Origin: Blastobasis lacticolella
Taxonomy: Eukaryota > Arthropoda > Insecta > Lepidoptera > Blastobasidae
Assembly (NCBI GenBank): GCA_905147135.1
Contig: LR990048.1
Span: forward strand, 19,576,563-19,640,562
Direction of reading: 5' to 3'
DNA: 64,000 nucleotides
In this document: one piece after another, positions 63,724-64,000 of the stretch
How positions within the stretch are numbered: the first letter of the stretch is position 1
Layout: each line of letters opens with the position of its first letter
Notes under the pieces: model-generated
What the model saw: only the letters and a program-made list of their open reading frames with translations
Database searches by the model: none
Told to the model about the DNA's origin: nothing
Made by a program: the position numbers and the translations under genes

Positions 63724-64000
63724 GTTTTTTTATGTTATACGGCTGACAAACAGGCAAGCGGGCCACCAAATGGAATGTGGCCACCGCCGCCTATGGACGT
63801 CAGCAACACTAGGGCCAATGCATTGCCCGCCTCTGAAGGGACCTCTAATATACCTCTTGAACGATCCCATGTTATATTTTAAAGGAAACGCTATGGCCAT
63901 TCCAAATCCGAATCGTACGAGCGAGAAACGTTCTTTCGAACCTTCGCGTGATGACCAACAGAGGGTCTACGTAGTGGAGATGATTACCCAGCCCACGGGT
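63724..64000 (-). mobile_element. LINE-A 3' end in intron 1 of copy C (runs off window)
   Basis: Starts at TTTTTTTATGTTATACGGC and continues through the LINE-A coding end to the window edge. Copy A has a different sequence at the same point. Confidence 0.65.

Larger units (their letters stand above)
58452..64000. repeat. Duplicated unit C (runs off window)
   Basis: Matches unit A across its whole visible length and unit B from 60485. It keeps the fullest version of the stretch between the LINE-B fragment and the hAT element. Confidence 0.8.

Overview
The window is eukaryotic and looks like moth or butterfly (Lepidoptera) DNA. It is AT-rich and intron-containing. It is packed with short interspersed elements and truncated non-LTR retrotransposon (LINE) ends of kinds I associate with lepidopteran genomes: LINE 3' ends reading ...GGTGACCACTTTCCATCAGG..., RTE-type ends with (GAT)n tails, tRNA-headed SINEs, and the ACTAGTGGACCCGGC...GACTTTGTTTTATACTATGTA repeat. 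The species cannot be told from the sequence. There is nothing bacterial: no operons, no CRISPR array, no rRNA. No intact tRNA gene was recognised. Names of repeat families are my own labels and need a library search.

Layout. Positions 1-43.6 kb are almost entirely non-coding and repeat-laden. They hold SINEs (called SINE-G, tRNA-Gly-like, and SINE-W, about 350 bp with a tRNA head and a GAT-rich tail), LINE 3' ends, small DNA transposons with readable target-site duplications (a TA-flanked element at 14433-14682, a hAT-type element at 25343-25702), palindromic clusters, two minisatellites and one fairly long LINE reverse-transcriptase ORF (37955-39064). A few possible host gene starts (13872-13976, 30131-30225, 42046-42200) are weak. 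A short exon fragment resembling a nucleobase/ascorbate transporter (SLC23 type) sits at 50425-50513 between two copies of the ACTAG repeat and looks captured.

Positions 43.6-64 kb carry the main content: three related units (about 43.6-49.65, 51.55-54.80 and 58.45 to beyond 64.0 kb), each holding one copy, on the minus strand, of a small three-exon gene. It encodes a secreted cysteine-rich protein of about 113-123 residues: a signal peptide split by intron 1, a cysteine-rich core reminiscent of peritrophin/chitin-binding-like insect modules, and a Thr/Pro-rich basic tail. Splice sites, TATA box, start, stop and polyadenylation signal can be read. Copies A and B are complete; the first exon of copy C lies past the window end. 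A and C are close; B is more diverged, has lost a CxxC cysteine pair and has a longer internal loop. Transposons inside the units act as time stamps: a hAT-type element next to the 3' end of the gene predates the duplications, while a LINE fragment (43636-43781) and an intronic inverted-repeat element (46789-47180) are in unit A only. This recently expanded small secreted protein array is the best candidate here for undescribed biology; its function cannot be assigned from sequence alone.
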